From NCBI GenBank assembly GCA_016795365.1, contig JAEUHN010000005.1, positions 240,012 through 304,011 of the forward strand: a stretch of 64,000 bases of DNA. The letters run 5' to 3'. The stretch comes from Verrucomicrobiaceae bacterium (lineage in GTDB: Bacteria; Verrucomicrobiota; Verrucomicrobiia; Verrucomicrobiales; Verrucomicrobiaceae). The position numbers and the translations under genes are program-made. The notes beneath the pieces were generated by a model. It was not told the DNA's origin and did no database searches. It saw only the letters and a list, made by a program, of their open reading frames with translations. Below, piece after piece: positions 19,615-27,992 of the stretch. The stretch's first letter is position 1; every line of letters begins with the position of its first letter.

Positions 19615-22605
19615 ATGCCCACCGACTTCATCCGCGTTCGCGGTGCCCGACAGCACAACCTCAAGAACATCGACGTGGACATTCCGCGTAATGCCTTGGT
19701 CGTGCTCACTGGCGTGAGCGGTTCCGGCAAGTCATCGCTCGCATTCGACACGCTCTATGCCGAGGGCCAGCGGCGCTACGTGCAGAGCTTGTCGGCGTAT
19801 GCGCGGCAGTTCCTCGATCAACTCGAGAAGCCCGAGGTGGACTTCATCGAAGGACTTTCACCCGCTGTCGCCATCGAGCAACGCCACAGCGCGCCGAATC
19901 CGCGCAGCACCATCGCGACGGTCACGGAGATCTACGATTACCTGCGTGTGCTCTACGCTGTGGCCGGGGTGCCGCATGATCCGAAGACAGGCGAGACGCT
20001 AATCAAATCGACACCACTGGAGATCGGCGAGCGCATCTTGGAATCGAAGGAAGGCACCAAGGTTGTCGTGCTTGCGCCGCTGGTGCGCGATGGCACCGGC
20101 GATCTGCGCGCGCTCTTCGACAAGCTGCGTCGCGCGGGCTTCGTTCGCGTGCGGCTGGATGGCGAGATTCGTGAGCTGGATGACTCGCTCAAAGCTCCGC
20201 GCGCCGAGGCTCACACGTTGGAAGCTGTGCTGGATCGGTTGGTGATTCGCGAGGGCGTTAAGTCGCGTCTCATGGAGTCCATCGAGAGTGCGCTAAAGTG
20301 GAACCCAAACGAGGTGAAGTTCCTCTGCGACGACGCGCCGCGCACCTTCACGACTGCGTATGCGAATCCACGCACCGGCTTCGTGATGGAGAAGCTCACG
20401 CCGCAGCACTTCTCGTTCAACACGCACGTCGGCGCGTGCCCGACCTGCGAAGGCGTGGGCAGTCTGCAAGCCGGTGATCCCGACCTGCTCGTGCCCGACA
20501 AGGACAAGTCGCTCAACGATGGCGTGGTGAAGACGTGGTGGGCGCGGCAGCCGAAGATGAAAGCGATGCACGACGCGGCGATCCAGGCGCTGGCGACTCA
20601 TTTTGGTCAGCCAATGGACAAGCCGTTCAAGCTGCTCAGCGAGGAGTTCAAGCACGCGCTCTTTCACGGCACCGGCACCGTGCCGATCCCGACCGGCTGG
20701 AAAACCAGCGGCAACAAGCGCAGCCTGGAGAAGCCCTTCGACGGTCTGCTCGCCCAGCTCACGCGCGCCTGGGACAGAGCCGAAAGCATCGCGCTCAAAG
20801 CCGCGATCACGCGCTTCATGAATCCAAAGACCTGCGCCGCGTGCGGTGGTCGGAGGTTGAAGCCGGCATCGCTTGCCGTTGTTCTCAGCTCTCAGTTCTC
20901 GGTTCCCAGTTCTGGCTCATCGCTATCCTACGACGACAACGGAGAACCGAGAACTGAGAACCGAGAACTGTCCCTGAACATCCACGAAACCTGCAACCTC
21001 AGCATCACCGATGCGCTGCGCTGGTTCGAGCATCTCACGCTCACCGAGCACCAGCGCGGCTACTGCGAAGAACTGCGGCTGGAGATTCGGAAGCGGCTGC
21101 AGTTCCTTGACGATGTGGGCCTCGGCTACCTCACGCTCAATCGCGAGAGCGGCACGCTCAGCGGTGGCGAGGCACAGCGCATCCGGCTGGCGTCGCAGAT
21201 TGGTGCCGGGTTGGCGGGTGTGCTTTACGTGCTCGATGAGCCGAGCATCGGTCTGCATCCGGCGGACAACGAGCGCCTCATCGGCACGCTGAAGCGACTG
21301 CGTGATCTGGGCAACACGGTGCTCGTGGTCGAGCATGACGACGCGATGATGCGCGCCGCCGATCACATGATCGAGATGGGACCGCGTGCCGGCGTCCACG
21401 GTGGCACCATCACCGCGCAAGGCACGCTGAAGGACTTGCTCGCGAAGCCCGGCTGCCTCACGGCGGACTACTTGTCAGGTCGCGTGGAGATCCCGCTGCC
21501 GAAGCACCGCATCGCGCCGCGACCTGAGCAGCCCGAGTTGCTTGAGCCGACTGGAAAGCCCGGACGCACGGCTGGTCGCTCGATGCTCGCGACTGAACTC
21601 GCCACGCAAGCACCGTGGCTGACGATTCACAACGCGACCGAGCACAATCTCAAAGGCGTGACCGCTGCGTTCCCAATGGGTTGCTTCACCTGCGTCACGG
21701 GCGCGTCGGGCAGTGGCAAATCGACGCTCATCGACCACATCCTGCGCCGTGCGCTCTCGCGGCATTTCTACGGAGCCAAGGACGAGCCCGGCAAGCACGA
21801 GCGCATCACCGGCTTGCTCGGCATCGACAAGCTCGTGGTCATCGATCAGGAGCCGATCGGGCGCAGTCCGCGCTCGAATCCCGCGACCTACACCGGCTTG
21901 TTCACGCCCATCCGCGATCTGTTCGCCACGCTGCCCTCAGCCAAGGTGCGCGGCTACGACGTGGGCCGATTCAGCTTCAACGTCAAAGGTGGCCGCTGCG
22001 AGAAGTGCGAGGGCGACGGCGTCATCAAGATCGACATGCACTTCCTGGCCGACGTTTGGGTGACCTGCGAGCAGTGCCGTGGCCAGCGTTACAACGCGGA
22101 GACGCTGGAGATTGCGTTCAAGGGCAAGAACATCGCCGAGGTGCTGGACATGACTGTCTCCGAGGCTGTGCGCTTCTTTGAAAAGCAGCCGCACATCGAA
22201 CCCAAGCTGCGCGCGCTCGACGATTGCGGCCTTGGTTATCTCAAGCTCGGTCAGAGCGGCGCGAGCCTGTCAGGTGGTGAGGCGCAGCGCGTGAAGCTCG
22301 CTGCGGAGCTGGGCAAGAAGGCCACGGGTCGCACGCTCTTCCTGCTCGATGAGCCGACGACGGGTCTGCACTTCGACGACATCGCGACGCTCATGCGCGT
22401 GCTGATGCGACTGCGTGATGCGGGCAATTCGTTGATCGTGATCGAGCACAACCTCGATGTCATCAAATGCGCCGACTGGATCATCGACATGGGTCCCGGT
22501 GGCGGCGAGCACGGCGGTCGCATCGTGGCACAAGGTCCGCCCGAGGTGATCGCGCAGTGCGTGGAGAGTGCGACTGGTCGCTTCCTGCGTGGCGTGCTTG
22601 CCTGA
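19615..22605 (+). CDS. uvrA: UvrA, nucleotide excision repair ATPase, with an in-frame palindromic insertion
   Basis: Damage-recognition ATPase of the UvrABC system; dimeric, DNA-binding. 996 aa from ATG 19615 ([20 protein letters not shown]). It has two ABC modules: Walker [10 protein letters not shown] (33-41), zinc motifs CPTCEGVG and CAACGGRRL, signature [16 protein letters not shown], then Walker [10 protein letters not shown] near 696, zinc-finger Cys pairs CEKCEGDG and CEQCRGQRY, signature [16 protein letters not shown] and [13 protein letters not shown]. Residues 423-452 are an extra 30-aa stretch of Ser/Gln/Phe then Glu/Asn/Arg-rich sequence. It is encoded by the palindrome at 20881-20970, between the CAACGGRRL element and [10 protein letters not shown]. 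The frame is maintained, so the gene is probably functional. It converges with the exonuclease gene, 3 bases apart. Confidence 0.95.
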   Translation: MPTDFIRVRGARQHNLKNIDVDIPRNALVVLTGVSGSGKSSLAFDTLYAEGQRRYVQSLSAYARQFLDQLEKPEVDFIEGLSPAVAIEQRHSAPNPRSTIATVTEIYDYLRVLYAVAGVPHDPKTGETLIKSTPLEIGERILESKEGTKVVVLAPLVRDGTGDLRALFDKLRRAGFVRVRLDGEIRELDDSLKAPRAEAHTLEAVLDRLVIREGVKSRLMESIESALKWNPNEVKFLCDDAPRTFTTAYANPRTGFVMEKLTPQHFSFNTHVGACPTCEGVGSLQAGDPDLLVPDKDKSLNDGVVKTWWARQPKMKAMHDAAIQALATHFGQPMDKPFKLLSEEFKHALFHGTGTVPIPTGWKTSGNKRSLEKPFDGLLAQLTRAWDRAESIALKAAITRFMNPKTCAACGGRRLKPASLAVVLSSQFSVPSSGSSLSYDDNGEPRTENRELSLNIHETCNLSITDALRWFEHLTLTEHQRGYCEELRLEIRKRLQFLDDVGLGYLTLNRESGTLSGGEAQRIRLASQIGAGLAGVLYVLDEPSIGLHPADNERLIGTLKRLRDLGNTVLVVEHDDAMMRAADHMIEMGPRAGVHGGTITAQGTLKDLLAKPGCLTADYLSGRVEIPLPKHRIAPRPEQPELLEPTGKPGRTAGRSMLATELATQAPWLTIHNATEHNLKGVTAAFPMGCFTCVTGASGSGKSTLIDHILRRALSRHFYGAKDEPGKHERITGLLGIDKLVVIDQEPIGRSPRSNPATYTGLFTPIRDLFATLPSAKVRGYDVGRFSFNVKGGRCEKCEGDGVIKIDMHFLADVWVTCEQCRGQRYNAETLEIAFKGKNIAEVLDMTVSEAVRFFEKQPHIEPKLRALDDCGLGYLKLGQSGASLSGGEAQRVKLAAELGKKATGRTLFLLDEPTTGLHFDDIATLMRVLMRLRDAGNSLIVIEHNLDVIKCADWIIDMGPGGGEHGGRIVAQGPPEVIAQCVESATGRFLRGVLA
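20881..20970. repeat. 90-bp palindromic heptamer-repeat element inserted in uvrA
   Basis: The left arm is a run of heptamers (AGCTCTC, AGTTCTC, GGTTCCC, AGTTCTG). The right arm is the inverted series (GAGAACC, GAGAACT, GAGAACC, GAGAACT). Positions 20893-20913 and 20950-20970 pair over 20 of 21 bases around a 36-base loop. The element is exactly 30 codons in phase with uvrA and encodes residues foreign to the family. Confidence 0.8.
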
Positions 22606-22608
22606 GGC

Positions 22609-23151
22609 TTACCAGTTCACCTCGACCTTTTGCTCGCGACGAGTGCGGTCGATGTATTTCACATAGCCATGCTTCACGCCGTATTCGTGAACGCACTTGG
22701 TCACCTTTACGTCGTAGCAGCAGTATTCCGCGATCTCCAAGAGCTTGCCTTGCTGCCACCAGCGGATCGCATCAAGACCATCGGCGGTCTTGCTCAATCC
22801 TCCCAGGCTGGCTGTGGCGACGGCATCGAGTTTGAGCCGGTGGCCGAGCTTTTGTTCGAGATCCACCATGAGGTCGAGACTGTGCAGGCTCTCGCGGAGG
22901 TCGAGGATGGTGTGTGCCATCAACACTCCGTAATCGAAGCTCACGTGATTGAAGCCAACGACGAGGTCCGCTTTGCGAAGCTGTTCGATCAGGAGGCTGG
23001 ATTCGTCCTCGGTGTAGATGCGGTATTCGTTGAGCCGGGTGCTGAACGTGACAGCGACGGAGATGCCCATCTTGTCCTTGTTATTCCAGCCGCCTACGTC
23101 GGCAGCAGTGCGCCGCGTTTCGAGGTCGAAGTAAACAATGTCTTTGTCCAT
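22609..23151 (-). CDS. RNase H-like 3'-5' exonuclease domain protein (DEDDy)
   Basis: A 180-aa protein with the three exonuclease motifs of the DnaQ-like superfamily: Exo I FDLET (D9, E11), Exo II GFNHVSFD (N68-D73) and Exo III YCCYD (Y143-x3-D147), so the DEDDy class with the four acidic residues and the Tyr in place. It resembles the exonuclease domain found alone or next to helicase domains (YprB-like) more than oligoribonuclease. It may degrade or proofread nucleic acid ends; the substrate is unknown. It is downstream of infA with a 25-base gap, so probably cotranscribed, and converges on uvrA. Confidence 0.75.
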   Translation of the reverse strand: MDKDIVYFDLETRRTAADVGGWNNKDKMGISVAVTFSTRLNEYRIYTEDESSLLIEQLRKADLVVGFNHVSFDYGVLMAHTILDLRESLHSLDLMVDLEQKLGHRLKLDAVATASLGGLSKTADGLDAIRWWQQGKLLEIAEYCCYDVKVTKCVHEYGVKHGYVKYIDRTRREQKVEVNW

Positions 23152-23176
23152 GCCACCGCCTGCACTGGGACTCGAA

Positions 23177-23521
23177 CTAGAGGCGATAGACGATGCGGGC
23201 CTTATCGGTGTCGTAAGGGGACATCTCGAGCTTCACGCGGTCACCGACCACAAGGCGAATGAAACGTTTGCGCATCTTGCCGGAGATGTGCGCGAGCACT
23301 TCGTGTCCGGTAGAGAGCTTGACCTTGAACATGGTGCCCGCGAGCACGGCGCACACGGTTCCGTCGAGTTCGATGGCTTCTTCTTTCTCAGCTACGTCGC
23401 CATGACGACCGCGACCCGGTTCTGGCTCGGGCTCTGGACGACGCCATTGCTGAGGACGGGGGCCGGCGGGTCGATTATGAGAGCGACCACGATTGGAGGA
23501 CGGACGACGAGGAGGAGGCAT
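23177..23521 (-). CDS. infA: Translation initiation factor IF-1 with N-terminal extension
   Basis: IF-1 binds the 30S A site and supports IF-2 and IF-3. Residues about 45-114 are a full IF-1 OB fold: [66 protein letters not shown]-1 is normally about 72 aa; here 114 aa start at ATG 23521 (MPPPRRPSS). The additional 40 or so residues are Pro/Arg/Glu-rich and probably disordered. An internal start near residue 45 would need a non-ATG codon, so the extension looks real. The exonuclease gene follows on the same strand. Confidence 0.88.
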   Translation of the reverse strand: MPPPRRPSSNRGRSHNRPAGPRPQQWRRPEPEPEPGRGRHGDVAEKEEAIELDGTVCAVLAGTMFKVKLSTGHEVLAHISGKMRKRFIRLVVGDRVKLEMSPYDTDKARIVYRL

Positions 23522-23579
23522 GAGGCAAAACTGAATTTCTGACTGTCGATAGTGCAACGAGCCCCCTGAATAACAACCG

Positions 23580-25679
23580 CTATTTTCCCGCCTGGATTGC
23601 GGTTTCGAAGGTCAACCGGCCGTCCTTCATCACATAGCGAACAACCTGAGGCTGCTCATTCTCGCCGATCCATCGTCCATCTCGATCAAATCGGTGCGTT
23701 CTGCCCTCCACGTGTCGCACCCATCCATCCGGCTGGCCTTTGTCGTTGTAGCGATAGACATCGCGCCAGGGTTTGATCGAGCTGAGCCGGGGATCGACGT
23801 AGAGCGGGGCAGGGGAGCGCTGGAGGAATCCTGGCAAAAGCACCTGGCTCACCACCGTGAGATGCAGCTGGCGCAAATAGTAGCGGTCGGCCTCAGTGAT
23901 GCCGCTGCGCTGATGAGCGAGGCTGAAGGTGCCATCGGCTTGTTCGATCAGGACGCCGAGATTGGTCAGGCGCTTGAGTTCCGCTCGAAGATCGGTCAGC
24001 GCCTGGGAGCCACTGGCATGGGCCAGGAGGGCCGCCTGGTTTTGCAGGAAAAGACCCGGTTGGCTGGTCAGGTGGTCGATTGCTCTCCTGGCAGCGATCT
24101 CCACAGATGGAGATGCTTCCCGAATGAGCTTGGCGAGTTCCAGGCGCGTGCTCTCGAAGGCTTCCTTGCGCGTCGGGTCGGTGCTTAGCTGATCGAGTTT
24201 CGCTTTGGGCTCCTGTAATCTATCTCGAACCCGGGTTAGTTGGGTCTTGTCGTTGGCGGTCAGCGTCTGCGCTAAAAGTTTCGACACGATCGAAGGAGCG
24301 GAGGTGGTGGCGGCTTCCACCCATGTCATCCATCGAAGGTCCGATGGGTCCGTGGGCAGGCCGATCTCGGGATTGCCCGCCTGGTAGCAAATCTCTGCCG
24401 TCCTGCCTTTGGCATCGAAGAAGCGCAATTCGTTTGGCAGCATGAAAAAGCTGACGATCGCAGGCGCTGAGATGGCGAGCGGACTGCGAACGAAGAGACC
24501 AATGTCCACGCGATGCGTGCGAATGCCTGAGGCCGCGCGCATCGGAGGGTGCCAGCGGACGCGGATCGTCGCCTCCTCGCCCGAGTCGTTGGGGATGATC
24601 TCCACGAGTTTGGGATCGCCCTGGAGAAGCCGCCATTCATAGATCAGCGGGCGCCTCTCGGTGTCCACGCTCTTGGCCGCGGACAGACGCATCTCGTGGA
24701 CCGGGCTCGTGCTGCGAAAAAGTCGGCAGATGAAGGATGGTGTGGTGCCGAGCGTGTTGGTGGTGATCGCGGGCAGTTCAAACCAGTCGCCAGTCGCGGG
24801 CTTGGGGCGCTCACTAACAATCTGGAGAAAGGCCACCGGAGGAATGGCAAGCCTCGACATGATTTGTGCTGCCGTGACCATCTTCAGTTCGTCGAGCGAA
24901 GCTGCGTCGAAGACCGGTGGATGCGCTTTGCCAGTGTAGTAGTCCTCCGGCTTCTCAACGAGGGTCGTATTCTGTCGGAGCAGCGCTTGCAGCGTGGGGG
25001 CCAGAATGCGCTGCCGGATGAGCTGCTTTTGAATGTCCGGCCTCAGAGCTGCGGCGGTGGCCAGAAGTGCTTTCACGAAGGGCATGTCGCTGTGAGACGA
25101 ACCCTGCGAGATTAAAACGCAGGTGCTGTTCGCGGGAAACAGATCGCCGTAACCGCCCACACCGTTCGCTCCTGGATCGTAGTCGAGGTGCTCGGGATAG
25201 ACAAAGACCTGGTTGCTCAGGTATTGACGGGCCAGAAACTCGGACGCGCCCGCATCCATGAAATAAAGCCGAGGTAGGCTGCCACCTTCCGTGGGCGGGG
25301 CGGCCATGCTGCAGTTTCCGATGGTCGGCAGCTCGCGGATCTGACCTACCGGTCCTTTGTCGTGACCAGCTTTGATCTCAGGCGCGGATGGCTGGTAGTG
25401 TCGCAGTGCCGGATAAATCGAAGGCGGCAAGGGTGAGTGTCCCCCATCGTGATTTTCGTATTGAAGCGCATCGAAACCGGCGACCGTCCCAGCCTTGAAC
25501 CATTCGTTCAAAGCCGTGCCCACAGGGTCGGTCCTCGTCGTCAATGGCTCGGATGTCTGTGCATTGAGCACGGACCCGAGCGACAGCATGACGAGAAGGT
25601 GACGGAGGAGCGGCACAGCGAGGAGGTGTATTTGTCGGCTCGATTGCCATGCTGGCAACTCCGAAGCCTGCGCTATCAT
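23580..25679 (-). CDS. Secreted protein of unknown function
   Basis: About 699 aa, not recognised. The frame is open further upstream, but ATG 25679 ([11 protein letters not shown]) or GTG 25616 ([19 protein letters not shown] follows the start) are the likely starts. The second gives a compact signal peptide cut after LNAQ. Seen: a region with [19 protein letters not shown] and [18 protein letters not shown], a beta-rich middle, a long helical stretch with [18 protein letters not shown], and a C-terminal block [20 protein letters not shown] then [12 protein letters not shown], reminiscent of short Trp/Gly repeat hairpins. No catalytic motif is evident. With the 25679 start only 6 bases separate it from the divergent pseudouridine synthase gene, so promoters must overlap coding DNA; the internal start eases this. 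Confidence 0.6.
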   Translation of the reverse strand: MIAQASELPAWQSSRQIHLLAVPLLRHLLVMLSLGSVLNAQTSEPLTTRTDPVGTALNEWFKAGTVAGFDALQYENHDGGHSPLPPSIYPALRHYQPSAPEIKAGHDKGPVGQIRELPTIGNCSMAAPPTEGGSLPRLYFMDAGASEFLARQYLSNQVFVYPEHLDYDPGANGVGGYGDLFPANSTCVLISQGSSHSDMPFVKALLATAAALRPDIQKQLIRQRILAPTLQALLRQNTTLVEKPEDYYTGKAHPPVFDAASLDELKMVTAAQIMSRLAIPPVAFLQIVSERPKPATGDWFELPAITTNTLGTTPSFICRLFRSTSPVHEMRLSAAKSVDTERRPLIYEWRLLQGDPKLVEIIPNDSGEEATIRVRWHPPMRAASGIRTHRVDIGLFVRSPLAISAPAIVSFFMLPNELRFFDAKGRTAEICYQAGNPEIGLPTDPSDLRWMTWVEAATTSAPSIVSKLLAQTLTANDKTQLTRVRDRLQEPKAKLDQLSTDPTRKEAFESTRLELAKLIREASPSVEIAARRAIDHLTSQPGLFLQNQAALLAHASGSQALTDLRAELKRLTNLGVLIEQADGTFSLAHQRSGITEADRYYLRQLHLTVVSQVLLPGFLQRSPAPLYVDPRLSSIKPWRDVYRYNDKGQPDGWVRHVEGRTHRFDRDGRWIGENEQPQVVRYVMKDGRLTFETAIQAGK

Positions 25680-25685
25680 CGTCCG

Positions 25686-26252
25686 ATGCTGATCGCCTTT
25701 CACAAGCCCTTCGACGTGCTGTCCCAGTTCACCCGTGAACTGCCCGAGCATCGGACGCTCGCGGACTTCGGTCTGCCACCTGATGTGTATCCGATCGGGC
25801 GGCTCGACCGTGACTCTGAAGGGCTCCTCTTGCTCAGCGACGAAGCGCATTGGACCGATCGCTTGCTCAATCCTCGACGCGGTCACCCCCGCACCTACCA
25901 TGCACAGGTCGAGGGAGAGGTGACTGAAGAAGCCCTCAAGCAGCTGAGAGCCGGTGTAAAGCTCAAGGAGTTCAAGACTTTGCCATGCAAGGCCTCGCGC
26001 TGTGACGGGAACTACCCGCCGCGTGATCCTCCCATTCGATTTCGAAAAGCCATTCCGACTTCATGGATCGAACTAACTCTCACCGAGGGGAAGAATCGTC
26101 AGGTGCGACGGATGACGGCCGCTGTGGGCTTTCCGACGCTGAGATTGATTCGGCGACGTGTGGGTGCGCTGGACCTTTCGCAACTCAACCTCGGCCCCGG
26201 TCAGTGGCTCATTCTTTCGAAGGAACACGAAGCTAAGGTGCTAGGTCACTGA
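25686..26252 (+). CDS. RsuA/RluE-family rRNA pseudouridine synthase
   Basis: Isomerises a uridine in rRNA. 188 aa from ATG 25686 (MLIAFHKPFDVLSQFT). It lacks the N-terminal S4 domain, as RluE does. Catalytic motif GRLDRDSEGLLLL with Asp41; HPRTYHAQVEG and TEGKNRQVRRMTAAVGFPTLRLIRRRVG are the family's RNA-binding and core motifs. By length and TEGKNRQVRRM it is closest to RluE (23S U2457 in E. coli), but the exact target is inference. It runs convergent into the secreted 240-aa gene with a 7-base overlap of coding ends. Confidence 0.88.
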   Translation: MLIAFHKPFDVLSQFTRELPEHRTLADFGLPPDVYPIGRLDRDSEGLLLLSDEAHWTDRLLNPRRGHPRTYHAQVEGEVTEEALKQLRAGVKLKEFKTLPCKASRCDGNYPPRDPPIRFRKAIPTSWIELTLTEGKNRQVRRMTAAVGFPTLRLIRRRVGALDLSQLNLGPGQWLILSKEHEAKVLGH

Positions 26253-26968
26253 CGGACCACGTCAATGTAGAAGCCGTTGGTCTTGGCGTCGTAATAGACT
26301 TGGAGGTAATCAGGCATGCCCTGAATGCTGCGCATGGTGCGCGTCTGCGAGCTGGCCGCCATCTCACCATTGTCACCGCGGATGTTGGCATTGCGCAGCG
26401 TCCGCAGAGTGCCATCGGGCGCGGGGTGAAACTCCAGCTTGTTGCGCATGGAGATGATCCCGCGCGGCTTCCAGGTGGCTGCCGTTCGGGTGGATGATTG
26501 AACGGGTTGGGAGGGCTGCTGGGGGTTCTTCTGGGACGGCCCACGGCCCGGCTGCGCAGGCTCAGGCATCTCGAAGCGGAACTTTCGGCGTTCGCCCTTG
26601 GGGGGAGGGCCATCGCTTTTGTTGGAGGTGGGGCTCTCGGCTGGCTTGGAGGCCGGCCGGGAGTTTCCTGCCTGACCAGAAGGGCTGCTGCCCAAGGCGG
26701 CCGGCAGCTGCACGGGACCATGCGAGGTGTTGAGCAGCTGGCGTGGCTTCCACAAATCCTCAGGCACCTTGATCTTGGTGCCATCGGCCAGCATGATGGT
26801 TCGCTCCGCGCCTTCCACCAGCTTCACTTCTGGGATGCTGAGCGGAGCGACTGCACTCGTCGGTGGTTCCGCCCCTTCAGAAGCGGGACTCTGGGCGATG
26901 GCCATCACGCTGGGTGAGATCACCATCAGAATGATGGCAAAACGACGGGAGAAAGCTGGGAGGAGCAT
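26246..26968 (-). CDS. Secreted modular protein, 240 aa (relative of the 27041-27973 product)
   Basis: Exported protein: signal peptide MLLPAFSRRFAIILMVISPS to about AIAQ. Two short modules are separated by a Pro/Ser/Lys-rich linker. Module A (about 57-92: IMLADGTKIKVPEDLW, LLNTSHGPVQLPAAL) matches the neighbour and, more loosely, single repeats of the giant kinase. Module B (about 165-235: WKPRGIISMRNKLEF, PDGTLRTLRNA, IQGMPDYLQVYYDAKTNGFY) also occurs in the neighbour but in the opposite order. It is the last gene of the leftward kinase operon, 72 bases after the preceding gene. Function is unknown. Confidence 0.65.
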   Translation of the reverse strand: MLLPAFSRRFAIILMVISPSVMAIAQSPASEGAEPPTSAVAPLSIPEVKLVEGAERTIMLADGTKIKVPEDLWKPRQLLNTSHGPVQLPAALGSSPSGQAGNSRPASKPAESPTSNKSDGPPPKGERRKFRFEMPEPAQPGRGPSQKNPQQPSQPVQSSTRTAATWKPRGIISMRNKLEFHPAPDGTLRTLRNANIRGDNGEMAASSQTRTMRSIQGMPDYLQVYYDAKTNGFYIDVVRQ

Positions 26969-27040
26969 GGTTGGCGTGAGTTCAGTTGAGTTGAGGGAAA
27001 GTGGGAATCATCAATGTTCTGATGTTTCGGTTCGGTCTTT

Positions 27041-27973
27041 TCACGGTGCATCCTCCTTCATTGGCACTGCGATGGCTCGACCTTCTTTGGTGGGCACCCA
27101 TTTATAGCCGGGCGGGATGACGCCAGCATTGCGGTCGGGCTCGGAGGCTATATTGCACCAATCCACCCAATTGGCGGGGCCACCAAAGAGCTTGTTCCGA
27201 GTCATCACTTTGTTGTCTCGGACAATCGTCAGTTGGCTCCCAACTCGACTCACAGCGTTGCCGTTCTTCCACCCGGCTTTGGGAAGGGGTAATGGAGTCG
27301 GAAGCTCATCCAGTGAAATGAGATTCGGCTGTGCAGCGGGCTCCAATGATGCGGGAAGCTGCACAGGGCCTTCGGTGGTGTTTAGTAGTTTGTTCGGCTG
27401 CCACAATTCCAAGGGAACCGCCGTTAAAGCGCCACTAGGCAGAGCAATCGTGCGCTTGGTGGCATCGACCAGTTTCGCCACCGCGACGAAGAACTCCGAG
27501 ATGACAAGATTTGGCACCGGAGGTGTTTCAACAATTGGCATTGGGGCTGGAGGGTTCGGTGGCGTCGGGTCGGCGGGCGTGGCCGCGGCATCAGAGGCCT
27601 CAGGTTTCGAAGCGATATAAAAACCGTTCAGTCGTGGATCGTAAAACACATGAAGATGGTCCGGCATCCCTTGCGCCCGAAGGATCGCAGTTTGATCCGC
27701 CGCAGCTTCGGTTCCATTGCCTCCCTTTTTGGCATCTCGGCTCGTCCTTAAGCTTCCATCGGGAGATGGGCGGAACACGACGCCGTTTCGAGGGGAAGCC
27801 AAACCAGATGGCTTCCATTGAGTGGCTGATGTTTCTTCCGCAAGTGCTACATCATGTTGGCCTTCTGGGGTGTTCCCAGCCGGTCGCTCGACTGCCAAGG
27901 GGTAGGCTGGCAATGCCATCACGATGAGCAACATCATTGATCGAATGGAGGATGAGGTTTTCATTGATTCCAT
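27041..27973 (-). CDS. Secreted modular protein sharing its C-terminus with the giant kinase
   Basis: 310 aa from ATG 27973 (MESMKTSSSIRSMMLLIVM; ATG 27964 is possible), 19 bases after the kinase stop. Signal peptide, then module B (WKPSGLASPRNGVVF, PDGSLRTSRDA, AQGMPDHLHVFYDPRLNGFY), a Pro-rich linker, module A (TIALPSGALTAVPLELW, LLNTTEGPVQLPASL), and a C-terminal module C (GWKNGNAVSRVGSQLTIVRD, NKVMTRNKLFGGPANW, GVIPPGYKWVPTKEGRA). Module C is nearly the same as the last 75 or so residues of the adjacent kinase, also at DNA level. This suggests a partial duplication from the kinase tail, or a domain used on both proteins outside the membrane. Function is unknown. Confidence 0.7.
   Translation of the reverse strand: MESMKTSSSIRSMMLLIVMALPAYPLAVERPAGNTPEGQHDVALAEETSATQWKPSGLASPRNGVVFRPSPDGSLRTSRDAKKGGNGTEAAADQTAILRAQGMPDHLHVFYDPRLNGFYIASKPEASDAAATPADPTPPNPPAPMPIVETPPVPNLVISEFFVAVAKLVDATKRTIALPSGALTAVPLELWQPNKLLNTTEGPVQLPASLEPAAQPNLISLDELPTPLPLPKAGWKNGNAVSRVGSQLTIVRDNKVMTRNKLFGGPANWVDWCNIASEPDRNAGVIPPGYKWVPTKEGRAIAVPMKEDAP
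27058..27285 (-). repeat. Module C copy 1 (C-terminal part of the 310-aa secreted protein)
   Basis: Direct repeat of 27998-28225. Long stretches match at DNA level (for example GTCATCACTTTGTTGTC, present in both about 939 bases apart) and the proteins are near-identical across the module. The high nucleotide similarity points to recent duplication or gene conversion. Confidence 0.75.
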
Positions 27974-27992
27974 GGCTCTTGTATTGGCTTCA

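Noticed and set aside
23150..23175. tRNA T-arm-like sequence (GTTCGAGTCCC on minus) just upstream of the exonuclease gene
   Set aside because: No acceptor, D or anticodon arm can be formed; upstream bases are the end of infA.
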